From assembly GCF_036324505.1 (NCBI RefSeq), contig NC_086352.1, positions 5,495,501 through 5,559,500 on the forward strand: a stretch of DNA of 64,000 nt, read 5' to 3'. The notes beneath the pieces were generated by a model that saw only the letters and a list, made by a program, of their open reading frames with translations, did no database searches and had not been told where the DNA came from. The DNA comes from Eleginops maclovinus (Eukaryota; Chordata; Actinopteri; Perciformes; Eleginopidae). The number at the start of each line of letters is the position of its first letter. Position 1 is the first letter of the stretch. Below are positions 36,081 through 46,923 of the stretch, in pieces. The position numbers and the translations under genes are program-made.

Positions 36081-37089
36081 TGGCTGATGCAAACGGAGGA
36101 GGATCCATGACGTGTTTGGCTACGTCTTCTTCTTCTTCTGTAATAATTTCCTCATTTTACCAAATTAATCTGACATTTGTTGGGATTGTTACATCATCAA
36201 ACACACCATAATGAGAGTGGTAGTGTGTACATCCACGTATCATTGTTATTATACTCACACACCCGATCTTCCTTATGCTATATGCTACTTGAAGCTAAAA
36301 ACAATAAGATCCGGTACTACCGGAAGTTCGAGCTTTGGTCCGTCCGGAAACAGTGACTCATGCCATTTACAGTTCCACTTCCATATATTGATCGTTCCCC
36401 TTGCAACAACATCATGTCTTTAGTCTGGGGTTAACGGGCACCCAGGAAGTGGTGCAACTGAAAGGGTGAGGGTGGTGAGGTGGGGTTCAGAGAGGCTCTC
36501 TGCAGGACTTAGTGAAGCGAAGGCTGGACAGACGTACGGGGGAAGGAGGAGGGCGAGGCTGAACGGTGCAACCCTCTGCATGAGCGCTCCGCTTCGCAAC
36601 ACATTTGGAAACTCTTTCAGGGGGAGAGTTCAGGAGTGTGTTTGGGTGCAGGCTTGAAAGAAAAGTAGTTGAAATTCAATGTGTTTCCTGCCCCCAAAGT
36701 ACTGGTTGCTTTAATAATGTAGAGCCAAGTGGGATTCTGGGAAGATGAAGAAGCAGATTTGCTGGAAAGAGGTCTTGTGTACAAACAGAACCACACATGA
36801 ATGACCAAATGGATTATTTTGATTGGTATTGGTAAAATATGAAGTATATATTATTGTATTAAGTTCAAACATGTCCTTCCAATAAAACCAAACATCTGGA
36901 AAACTCCTCTGGTTACCAAGGTGTTTAAACTGGTTCCTATTCAAGAACCGTTCTGGTGCTTAACTGGTTCTACTCCGTAGCACCACTTGCGTATATATCA
37001 CAGACCTATTTCATCTTGCAATTTAGTTTAATTAGGTAAATCACAGGTAGGCATACCCTATTCCCGGGTCTCTTTAATCTAAATAGGAC
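36081..37089. other. Mostly unique sequence
   Basis: Contains the 36427-36512 repeat copy. Otherwise nothing recognised. Confidence 0.4.
36427..36512 (+). repeat. Dispersed repeat copy, pair with 34403-34518
   Basis: Same ordered strings as the 34.4-kb copy. It lacks the ~30-bp GGAACAGAGAGCTGTAATGT-containing stretch found there. Confidence 0.75.
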
Positions 37090-37400
37090 GACATTTAGAG
37101 TGAATCAACATCATGCTGTACTGGAGAAGACTTGAAACTAAAGATTGTGACTATAACCCCGTCAGCACAATGTTTACTAAGCTTATAAATCAAGAGAGAA
37201 AGTAGGAACATTTTCTCATAGACTTCTATTCAATCCCCAAAGTTCAAAAAGGGTCAATGATTTACTGAATGAACATCAGGCTGTATTCAAGAAGAGTTGA
37301 AACTAGAGATTTAGAACATAAACTCACCAGGAAAACATTTACTGATGAGTTTAAGCAAGAGGTGGGATTATTTTCTCATAGACTTCTATTCAATCTGAAT
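37090..37400. repeat. Dispersed repeat, tandem pair, TTTTCTCATAGACTTCTAT type
   Basis: Two units about 160 bp apart each contain GAA/TCAACATCA.GCTGTA, a GACTTGAAACTA/GAGTTGAAACTA string, ATTTACT.A and TTTTCTCATAGACTTCTATT (at 37211 and 37371). The family also occurs at 6860-7075. Confidence 0.82.
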
Positions 37401-38188
37401 TAGTGTTGCACAGTGGAGTTTAATGCACACTACACATTAAGTTTAAGTTGAATTAAAACGAAACGCTTTAGGAGACTTTTCTGAGTTTCTGCATCGTGCA
37501 TTCCTTTTGTTTGTGCACCAGAGATGGTATTTGATTTATGTGTAACACAAACTGAATTCCTTTTCTTGGTTAACCTCCAAAAGTTATTTTTCATCACTCA
37601 TTTCTTTTTGAATGACTGGCAGACGAGATGTAATTTAGGAGGCATTTCTCCTTCCTTTAAATGATTATGCTCCGCTGAATGTGTTTTAACTTTTTGTGAT
37701 GTTGGTGTTATTCATCACTACAAATGATTTCTGTGTAATAAAAGTTTGCAGCCTTGCACATGAATAATCATCAACCACGGCGGTACATATTTCTGGTTTT
37801 AATATATATTTAAATGAGCCCATCAAGGGTTTTCGTTTTTTTCAGATAAACACATCCATCACTTTGCAGGCTCGGGAGACGGAATAGAAAAGACAAGAAG
37901 TCCTGCTGAAGTGTGGGTGTGTTGCAGGTCCGTGGATGAGGGTGGAGCTTAGGAGGCCAAACTACGTAACTGGGGACACCTGACCAGTGCCCCAGGAGCT
38001 TCTTGAGCCCAGCTATTCCAGAGTGACCTTTTTGTTCTATATTAATAAATGTAGAGTTGTTCTCGCCGACACCCTCCCTCTTTTTGTTGTGGCCTGCGAG
38101 CCGGTCATAACAACAGGCAAAAAGGTTTCGTAACCTTTAAGTTCCCCCTCCTCCCCCCTTGTTCTCTCTCTCCTCACTGCTAAGGTGC
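37401..38188. other. Unique sequence, nothing recognised
   Basis: No supported gene or repeat. Confidence 0.4.
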
Positions 38189-38621
38189 ACCTGAGGCCTG
38201 TACCACGAAGCCAGTTCCATAGACCCTGGATCTGTTTGAGTGGTGTGGTTAAACTTTAAACATGAATTGATCCAAGTTAAAACCAACATAGTTGCAGCTG
38301 GAGGTGCAGGAAGAACAGCTGGTAAAAAACGGTAGTACCAGTTTTCTGTCTAACATGATGGTTTACTCTTCATTCGTGACGTATGACGCTCCGCTGTCAG
38401 TACGCTTCTCTGGGTTTGTGATTGGTCAGATGTTGCTAAGCCCGCCCCTTTCACGTGAACGCACTCTCAGCCGGACAGAGAAACCCTGGGTTGAGTTACC
38501 GAGTAGATAACCGGCGTCGTAGGAATGAATAGTGAGAGCGCGTTTGTTAGGTTTAGTTAAGCCAGATAACTCAAACAGATCCTGGGTCTGTTGAACTGGC
38601 TTCGTGGTTCAGGCCTCAGGT
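38189..38621. mobile_element. Inverted-repeat element (GGCCTGTACCACGAAGC ends)
   Basis: The left end, ACCTGAGGCCTGTACCACGA then AGCCAGTTC, and the inverted right end, ACCTGAGGCCTGAACCACGA then AGCCAGTTC, agree over about 50 bp through GATCTGTTTGAG with few mismatches. The 433-bp element has no coding capacity. The terminal motif is one I associate with an abundant fish family of short DNA elements. The superfamily cannot be set, because target duplications are not clear. Confidence 0.85.
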
Positions 38622-38986
38622 AGCCCAGTTTTCTCTGACTTATTTATGAGTTTAGTTTATTCATCCGCCTTTTAGTTTAGGGGGGAGTTCTGGGTCGTAC
38701 GGCCCATGGTGTCCTCCAGACTGTTATCATCTTGGTTGGTTTGACTTTAGTAGAACATCCAATCAAAGCATGTTGTTGGTGTAAACTCCGTCGGGTTTGA
38801 TGTTTCAACGTGAGCCACAAATGTTTTACTGCTGCGCTGTAACAACCACCAAAATCTAATCAGTTCTTCGAGACACATTTTGTCAAATTTGAAGGAAGTT
38901 TAGGCCTGGTTCTTTTACATTCACATATAAGGTTAAAAGACAGAGTGCTTGACGTCAGAGGAATCAACCGAAGAAGACAGACAGGA
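38622..38986. other. Unique sequence, nothing recognised
   Basis: No supported feature before the next minisatellite. Confidence 0.4.
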
Positions 38987-39720
38987 AGTAAACACTAAAG
39001 GGAACAGCAGAAGGAGACAGTCAGGAAGTAAACACTAAAGGGAACAGCAGAAGGAGACAGGAAGTAAACACTAAAGGGAACAGCAGAAGGAGACAGTCAG
39101 GAAGTAAACACTAAAGGGAACAGCAGAAGGAGACAGTCAGGAATTAAACACTAAAGGGAACAGCAGAAGAAGACAGTCAGGAAGTAAACACTAAAGGGAA
39201 CAGCAGAAGGAGACAGTCAGGAAGTAAACACTACAGGGAACAGCAGAAGGAGACAGTCAGGAAGTAAACACTAAAGGGAACAGCAGAAGAAGACAGTCAG
39301 GAAGTAAACACTAAAGGGAACAGCAGAAGGAGACAGTCAGGAAGTAAACACTAAAGGGAACAGCAGAAGGAGACAGTCAGGAAGTAAACACTAAAGGGAA
39401 CAGCAGAAGAAGACAGTCAGGAAGTAAACACTAAAGGGAACAGCAGAAGGAGACAGTCAGGAAGTAAACACTAAAGGGAACAGCAGAAGGAGACAGGAAG
39501 TAAACACTAAAGGGAACAACAGAAGGAGACAGGAAGTAAACACTAATGGGAACAGCAGAAGGAGACAGGAAGTAAACACTAAAGGGAACAGCAGAAGGAG
39601 ACAGGAAGTAAACACTAAAGGGAACAGCAGAAGGAGACAGGAAGTAAACACTAAAGGGAACAGCAGAAGGAGACAGGAAGTAAACACTAAAGGGAACAGC
39701 AGAAGGAGACAGTCAGGAAG
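38987..39720. repeat. 36/40-bp minisatellite, about 19 copies
   Basis: The unit GAAGTAAACACTAAAGGGAA then CAGCAGAAGGAGACAG occurs with or without an extra TCAG, giving 40- and 36-bp forms. The left part is mostly the 40-bp form and the right part (39496-39700) mostly the 36-bp form. The minus-strand frame of FTSCLLLLFPLV repeats is an artefact. Confidence 0.97.
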
Positions 39721-39816
39721 TGATCATCAGGTCACCAGGCTCAACCAATAAACAGTTCAGTGAGGAGAAGCGGCAGACAGCTCTCGTTTAACACCGCCAC
39801 GTTATCTTTATTTGGA

Positions 39817-39883
39817 TCAGCTGCAGTCGGTACAGTTAGTCCTGCTGGCAAGCATCAGGACTGACTGTACCGACTGCAGCTGA
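39817..39883. ncRNA. Near-perfect 28-bp hairpin, function unknown
   Basis: TCAGCTGCAGTCGGTACAGT then TAGTCCTG (39817-39844) is inverted at 39856-39883 with one mismatch, which would be a G-U pair in RNA. The loop is the 11 bases CTGGCAAGCAT. The shape is like a small-RNA precursor or a recent fold-back. I do not recognise a known microRNA. It lies between a minisatellite and a (CA)n tract and could be an unstable-DNA by-product. The ncRNA label is tentative. Confidence 0.35.
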
Positions 39884-39890
39884 CCTTGTA

Positions 39891-39891
<1 letters not shown>

Positions 39892-39978
<87 letters not shown>
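39892..39978. repeat. (CA)n microsatellite
   Basis: About 43 pure CA units starting nine bases after the hairpin. Confidence 0.98.
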
Positions 39979-39984
<6 letters not shown>

Positions 39985-41836
39985 CCGACTTAATGTGAAC
40001 TGTCAGATAAGTGAAGCGTCACCTCACCCGTGACAGGGGAAACACTCACACACACTTTGAACTAAACAGTGCAGTGTGTGAGGGTCTCTTCATCAGGACC
40101 TCTTATCCTCAGAGGAAGGCTCCTTTTAACGAAGCAGTGGAAGCAGCGAGGGCGGGAAGACGCCGTCATCCTCAGTAAAGCTGCTCAACAACTTAGCTTT
40201 AGTAAACTGACACGTTAGTTTTCCAGTATTACACATTTCTATTGCAGAATGCTTTTGTTTAATCTAGTTTAAGGTTTATCATTTTACATTTTCACAGTTT
40301 GTATTCACTGAAAATTATCTGGAGGATTTTATTTTTACTTCTTCTTTCTTGCATTTTATTATCTTGAATGCTTTTTTTTGTCACTCCTTTTGAAATTATT
40401 TGAGGTACCTGAATTTGAAACCTTTATGTGAAAACAAAAATCCAAAACATTTGTTCCTAAGAAATGAATCTGCAAAGCATATATTCTAAAATACTTTGTG
40501 TTGATAAAAGGAACCTGAATTCTCTGCTAGCTTCAGATGAACTGTAGCATCCACTGGGAGTTTCAGAGTCTTTCATTATACTGTTTTTACTCCCACAATC
40601 TGCAGAAACAATAGAAGGAATATCTCAGCATCTTTCTCCTCCTTCAGTCGGCTGATTGCTGAATTACATCCGCTCAGAAACAACATTTTCGATGGACGGT
40701 TGCTATGGAGCCGCAGCGACCTGCTTCATCACAGCTGTCATTTCAAGAGCTTTCAATTCTGAGCACACAGCATTTGACTCTTGAGTATATACACCTGAGA
40801 ATGGAAATAGTGCTTGGAGAAGTCCTTGATAATGTCCTCCTGTGTTTCTTGTTTGTCTCTGTTTGCCCCCCGCTCTGTATTTCTCCTCTCAGTGTTTTCT
40901 TTCCCTGACGCCACGGCGCTGATTACAGTGGACGTCTGAGCACCTGTAAAGCAGGTCCCAGCCTGAAAGCAAACCTGAGCCAAATCCAATTTTTGAACGA
41001 GCTATTACGTTAATGGATCCCGGTGTGCGAGGGCGGCGGAGAAATCAAGGTTATCGAGTCTGAGAAGTGAAGTACCACAATCAGAAGTTATGGAAGTAAT
41101 CAGGAGCCGAAATGACCTTATTAAGTTTTCATTGAATGTATTTCCAGGAGTTATGTTCCTTAATTATCTCAACGAACACAAAAGCTTTTGACTTACTCTT
41201 GGGAAGTTGTGCTGTTATAATATTTAGATTGTGTTCCTTAACAAGCTCACGTTTGATGAATGTTTATGGCCGTCGGTTCGATCCATCAGTGGGAGACAAT
41301 CTGTCACTACACCTTTTTGAGTTACAGACAGAGCTTCAAGGGTCTCTCTCAATTTATAAATGGTGACATTTCACAGGTGAACAATATCTTTGTGTATCCA
41401 AACTGCCTCGGAAAAACCGTAGCTGCATCCTGGGATAAATGCTTTTTGGGGGGACTTAGGGTTAGGGTCATTTCTCCTGGAAATTACATCCGCACGCTCT
41501 CACTTTGAATAAAGTATGTAGTATCTTTCTTGCGGCTCAATCGGTTGAAACAGATTGGACCGTACCATGTATGTGCATAGGTGACAATATGTGTTTCTCT
41601 GTATTAAATGTAATTGTTTAGGCCTTCAGAAACCGTAGTATATGTTGACTGATTTGATTTATTGTGTTTAATCATTTTGAGTTACATTTGTAGTTATTTA
41701 GAATTACAATAATTAGGTTTATAAATAGTTGATTGGCTTATGGGGAGGGGCTTCACGCATATAAGTGCTTTGGGGAAGTCTGAAGGTGGTACCTACTAAC
41801 ATTTCTGAGAGCTGTTTATATTTTTCTTTCTAATGT
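39979..41836. other. Unique sequence, nothing recognised
   Basis: Frames of 67-82 residues here lack recognisable domains. Confidence 0.4.
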
Positions 41837-42295
41837 TGTCAGGATCTCAGTTGTTGCATTTATAGTTCACTGTTTTATTTTGAAATGTATCTTGTTTTGT
41901 CACTTCCTGTCTTTTCTAGTTTACTTCCTGTCTTTAGTTTCCCTCCTGTCTGATTGTCTGATGGTGCTCACCTGTTGCCCCTGTGTGTCTCCTCCCCCTT
42001 CCCAGCTGTGTCTTGTCTTGTGATTACCCTCCTCTGTATTTAGTCTTCCCTTTGTGTTCTTTGTCGTGTCGTCGCCGTCGTTTGCTGTTTCCCCGTGATG
42101 TCTTGGATCTCCATTTTCCAGCCCTTTCCTTTTCCACAAGTTTGCCTTTGTTTTCATTTGATACTTTTCCTGTGTTCCTAGTTTTGCATTTTGGTTATCA
42201 GCCTTTTTATAAATCAAAGCTCGCCCTTTGTTATATGTTGAACCCCTGCCTCCTCTATTGCTCTGCGCCTGGGTCCTTTCCCCCAATCCTGAACA
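41837..42295 (+). mobile_element. Possible solo LTR
   Basis: The stretch starts TGTCAGGATC and ends AATCCTGAACA, the TG...CA form of an LTR with short inverted ends. Between are the pyrimidine-rich CACTTCCTGTCTTTTC-type repeats, a CTGTATTTAGTC TATA-like site near 42035 and the TTCTTTGTCGTGTCGTCG stretch. I associate these with an abundant fish LTR family. No matching second LTR or polyprotein is present and no target duplication is clear. The frames of 129 and 143 residues across it are probably artefacts. Confidence 0.4.
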
Positions 42296-43082
42296 TTTCT
42301 GGGCTGGAAGTCCATGTCCATGTACTTTCGTTTTTACTGCAAATAAAAGCACTTAAGTTAATTGTTTTGTGACTTTAGCCATCTTATTCATTTTCACAAA
42401 AGAGATCCACTGCTTCCTGTTCAGACCTTTCACAATAAAAGCCCTAGAAACATTTATATTCGCCAGTTTTCAAATGTTCGTTTCCTTTATTCTTCCTACC
42501 ACTAATGCGTAAAAGCCTTTATGTGGCATGGGAAAACGCTGTCATCATCCAGACCATAAAGATCCCAAAGGTCTTGCAAGTCCTTGGAATTCTGTGATTT
42601 TAGGGAAAAGTGTTGTTGGGGTTTGCATTAATAGAAACAGGTCATTGGAAGCGCTTGATGAATCGAATTGAAGACCTTGCCGTGTGCATCAGTGCCTGCT
42701 GTAGTGTGTCTTTGTCTCATCAGCTGTGTTGGGTCCTTGATTTTGACCCAATAATACCTGGAAAGTCCTTGAGTTTGCTCTTTTGAGATTTGATAACCCT
42801 GTGAATTGATCAATGGTATTTCAGAAATGGGAACACGAACCCCCCCCGAGCCACAGTCACAGCTTCTTAGCGCTGTCATTAAATTACCAACCCCCACTCT
42901 TTCATTTACACCTGTTTTCACCTCTATAATGAGACAATTGAGCGGTGTTAATAAGCAACACCCGACCAACGCTAACTCAATAAAGTGAGAACAGAGGAGT
43001 CGCATCATTAATCTCCATCCAGTTAAGTTCCCCGACACATAAATGGGAACAAATCTCTCCATAAGAGCAGGAATGAGTCCGT
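42296..43082. other. Mostly unique sequence
   Basis: 42735-42805 (GGTCCTTGATTTTGACCC, CTGGAAAGTCCTTGAGTTTG) resembles a dispersed vertebrate repeat rich in CCTTGAATTTG. A 144-residue minus frame (42628-43062) has no recognised domain and is not called. Confidence 0.35.
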
Positions 43083-43962
43083 GCTGTAGTTCCTTTATAG
43101 CCCAACATTAGCCGCCTTTAGCTTAGCGGTGGTGAGGTGAAGTCATGTGACCGTTCTGTAGTTCCTTCATAGCCCAACATTAGCCTCCTTTAGCTTAGCG
43201 GTGGAGACCTGAAGTCATGTGACCGTGCTGTAGTTCCTTTATAGCCCAACATTAGCCGCCTTTAGCTTAGCGGTGGAGACCTGAAGTCATGTGACCGTTC
43301 TGTAGTTCCTTTATAGCCCAACATTAGCCGCCTTTAGCTTAGCGGTGGAGACCTGAAGTCATGTGACCGTTCTGTAGTTCCTTCATAGCCCAACATTAGC
43401 CTCCTTTAGCTTAGCTGTGGTGACGTGAAGTCATGTGACTGTGCTGTAGTTCCTTTATAGCCCAACATTAGCCTCCTTTAGCTTAGCGGTGGAGACCTGA
43501 AGTCATGTGACCGTGCTGTAGTTCCTTTATAGCCCAACATTAGCCGCCTTTAGCTTAGCGGTGGAGACCTGAAGTCATGTGACCGTGCTATAGTTCCTTT
43601 ATAGCCCAACATTAGCCGCCTTTAGCTTAGCGGTGGAGACCTGAAGTCATGTGACCGTGCTGTAGTTCCTTTATAGCCCAACATTAGCCTCCTTTAGCTT
43701 AGCGGTGGTGAGGTGAAGTCATGTGACCGTGCTGTAGTTCCTTTATAGCCCAACATTAGCCTCCTTTAGCTTAGCGGTGGTGAGGTGAAGTCATGTGACC
43801 AAGCTGTAGTTCCTTTATAGCCCAACATTAGCCTCCTTTAGCTTAGCGGTGGTGAGGTGAAGTCATGTGACCGTTCTGTAGTTCCTTTATAGCCCAACAT
43901 TAGCCGCCGTTAGCTTAGCGGTGGTGACCTGAAGTCATGTGACCGTGCTGTAGTTGCTCTAT
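43083..43962. repeat. 72-bp minisatellite, about 12 copies
   Basis: The unit is TGTAGTTCCTTTATAGCCCA, then ACATTAGCCTCCTTTAGCTT, then AGCGGTGGTGACGTGAAGTC, then ATGTGACCGTGC. Variants are GCCG/GCCTCC, GGTGGAGACC/GGTGGTGAGG and TTC/TGC. The same unit occurs at 54863-55171. Each unit carries TCATGTGA, an E-box/M-box-like site. Confidence 0.97.
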
Positions 43963-44322
43963 AGGAACCCTCACTGAACCAAAGCACCTGCAGGAGAAAG
44001 GGGAGAGGGTTGTTCTTGAATCCGTCCCTCTCTAGAAATACTGTAATAGGCTGTAATTATGTGTTGGTGATTACATGGTGGGGCCATGAGAAGGTCAGGG
44101 GATGATTCAACTCTCTGACGTCCACCATTGTCATCGAGCGAGGGACAGAGGGGGTGTAAGGGAGGGGAGGGAGACAGGGAGGGACTCTGAAAACCCCGGA
44201 GCTGCATCCCTATTTAGGGAGAATTTGAAGGGGAGACTGCCTGGAAATGGCTATGGCTTTGATGCAAAGCTCTGTGGATTTGTGTCAAATTGGACCTCTG
44301 TCACACGACTCCTTGCAGGCGT
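43963..44322. other. Unique sequence, nothing recognised
   Basis: No supported feature. Confidence 0.4.
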
Positions 44323-44997
<675 letters not shown>

Positions 44998-46923
44998 CTG
45001 TCTCTGTCTCAGAGTGAGTCTGTCAGAACTGGAAGTGTGTGTCAGGATATCTGAAGGTAAGCTACGTTAGCGAGCTAGCTCACAGCAGATCTGCAGTGAC
45101 ATCAGAAGGAGTCATGTGTTCACATACAATAAGACCAGAAAACCTTTCAGGTGAGTTCCACAACAGAGACAGAGACAGAGAGCAGCTTTATCATCCTGAA
45201 CGTCCCCCAGCGCTCTGGTCCCAGCTGTGTGCGTCTCTCTTTAGTGTCCCCTGGTCTCCAGCTGTGTGTGTCTGTCTTTAGTGTCCTCTGGTCTCCAGCT
45301 GTGTGCGTCTGTCTTTAGTGTCCCCTGGTCTCCAGCTGTGTGCGTCTCTCTTTAGTGTCCCCTGGTCTCCAGCTGTGTGCGTCTCTCTTTAGTGTCCCCT
45401 GGTCTCCAGCTGTGTGCGTCTCTCTTTAGTGTCCCCTGGTCTCCAGCTGTGTGCGTCTCTCTTTAGTGTCCCCTGGTCTCCAGCTGTGTGCGTCTCTCTT
45501 TAGTGTCCCCTGGTCTCCAGCTGTGTGCGTCTCTCTTTAGTGTCCCCTGGTCTCCAGCTGTGTGCGTCTCTCTTTAGTGTCCCCTGGTCTCCAGCTGTGT
45601 GCGTCTCTCTTTAGTGTCCCCTGGTCTCCAGCTGTGTGAGTCTCTCTTTAGTGTCCCCTGGTCTCCAGCTGTGTGCGTCTCTCTTTAGTGTCCCCTGGTC
45701 TCCAGCTGTGTGCGTCTCTCTTTAGTGTCCCCTGGTCTCCAGCTGTGTGCGTCTGTCTTTAGTGTCCCCTGGTCTCCAGCTGTGTGCGTCTCTCTTTAGT
45801 GTCCCCTGGTCTCCAGCTGTGTGCGTCTCTCTTTAGTGTCCCCTGGTCTCCAGCTGTGTGAGTCTCTCTTTAGTGTCCCCTGGTCTCCAGCTGTGTGCGT
45901 CTCTCTTTAGTGTCCCCTGGTCTCCAGCTGTGTGCGTCTCTCTTTAGTGTCCCCTGGTCTCCAGCTGTGTGCGTCTGTCTTTAGTGTCCCCTGGTCTCCA
46001 GCTGTGTGCGTCTCTCTTTAGTGTCCCCTGGTCTCCAGCTGTGTGCGTCTCTCTTTAGTGTCCCCTGGTCTCCAGCTGTGTGCGTCTGTCTTTAGTGTCC
46101 CCTGGTCTCCAGCTGTGTGCGTCTCTCTTTAGTGTCCCCTGGTCTCCAGCTGTGTGCGTCTCTCTTTAGTGTCCCCTGGTCTCCAGCTGTGTGCGTCTCT
46201 CTTTAGTGTCCCCTGGTCTCCAGCTGTGTGCGTCTCTCTTTAGTGTCCCCTGGTCTCCAGCTGTGTGCGTCTCTCTTTAGTGTCCCCTGGTCTCCAGCTG
46301 TGTGAGTCTCTCTTTAGTGTCCCCTGGTCTCCAGCTGTGTGCGTCTCTCTTTAGTGTCCCCTGGTCTCCAGCTGTGTGCGTCTCTCTTTAGTGTCCCCTG
46401 GTCTCCAGCTGTGTGCGTCTCTCTTTAGTGTCCCCTGGTCTCCAGCTGTGTGCGTCTCTCTTTAGTGTCCCCTGGTCTCCAGCTGTGTGCGTCTGTCTTT
46501 AGTGTCCCCTGGTCTCCAGCTGTGTGCGTCTCTCTTTAGTGTCCCCTGGTCTCCAGCTGTGTGCGTCTCTCTTTAGTGTCCCCTGGTCTCCAGCTGTGTG
46601 CGTCTCTCTTTAGTGTCCCCTGGTCTCCAGCTGTGTGAGTCTCTCTTTAGTGTCCCCTGGTCTCCAGCTGTGTGCGTCTCTCTTTAGTGTCCCCTGGTCT
46701 CCAGCTGTGTGCGTCTCTCTTTAGTGTCCCCTGGTCTCCAGCTGTGTGCGTCTGTCTTTAGTGTCCCCTGGTCTCCAGCTGTGTGCGTCTCTCTTTAGTG
46801 TCCCCTGGTCTCCAGCTGTGTGCGTCTCTCTTTAGTGTCCCCTGGTCTCCAGCTGTGTGCGTCTCTCTTTAGTGTCCCCTGGTCTCCAGCTGTGTGCGTC
46901 TGTCTTTAGTGTCCTCTGGTCTC
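44998..46923 (-). mobile_element. 37-bp-array element, copy 2 (truncated)
   Basis: 44998-45225 is the inverse of 22140-22350 in copy 1, including GCTACGTTAGCGAGCTAGC and GCAGATCTGCAGTGACATCA. The array then runs to 46923, where the sequence changes abruptly (GTCTCGAGCATCC). Both candidate termini are missing. Confidence 0.75.
45221..46923 (-). repeat. 37-bp minisatellite, about 46 copies
   Basis: Plus-strand unit is GTCTCTCTTTAGTGTCCCCT followed by GGTCTCCAGCTGTGTGC. Unit length is constant. GTGAGTC variants at 45639, 45861, 46305 and 46638 are 6, 12 and 9 units apart. GTCTGTC variants occur at 45755, 45977, 46088, 46495, 46754 and 46902. Confidence 0.98.

Noticed and set aside
38987..39720. 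CRISPR-like regular repeat
   Set aside because: 36/40-bp units abut with no variable spacers; an ordinary minisatellite.
39817..39883. Assignment to a known microRNA family
   Set aside because: Neither arm matches a mature microRNA I recognise, so it is reported only as an unexplained hairpin.
41921..42372. Frames of 129 and 143 residues as genes
   Set aside because: They fall on opposite strands in a pyrimidine-rich possible LTR with no domain.
42628..43062. 144-residue minus-strand coding exon
   Set aside because: No recognisable domain, partly overlaps a dispersed-repeat-like stretch, and no splice or promoter context supports it.
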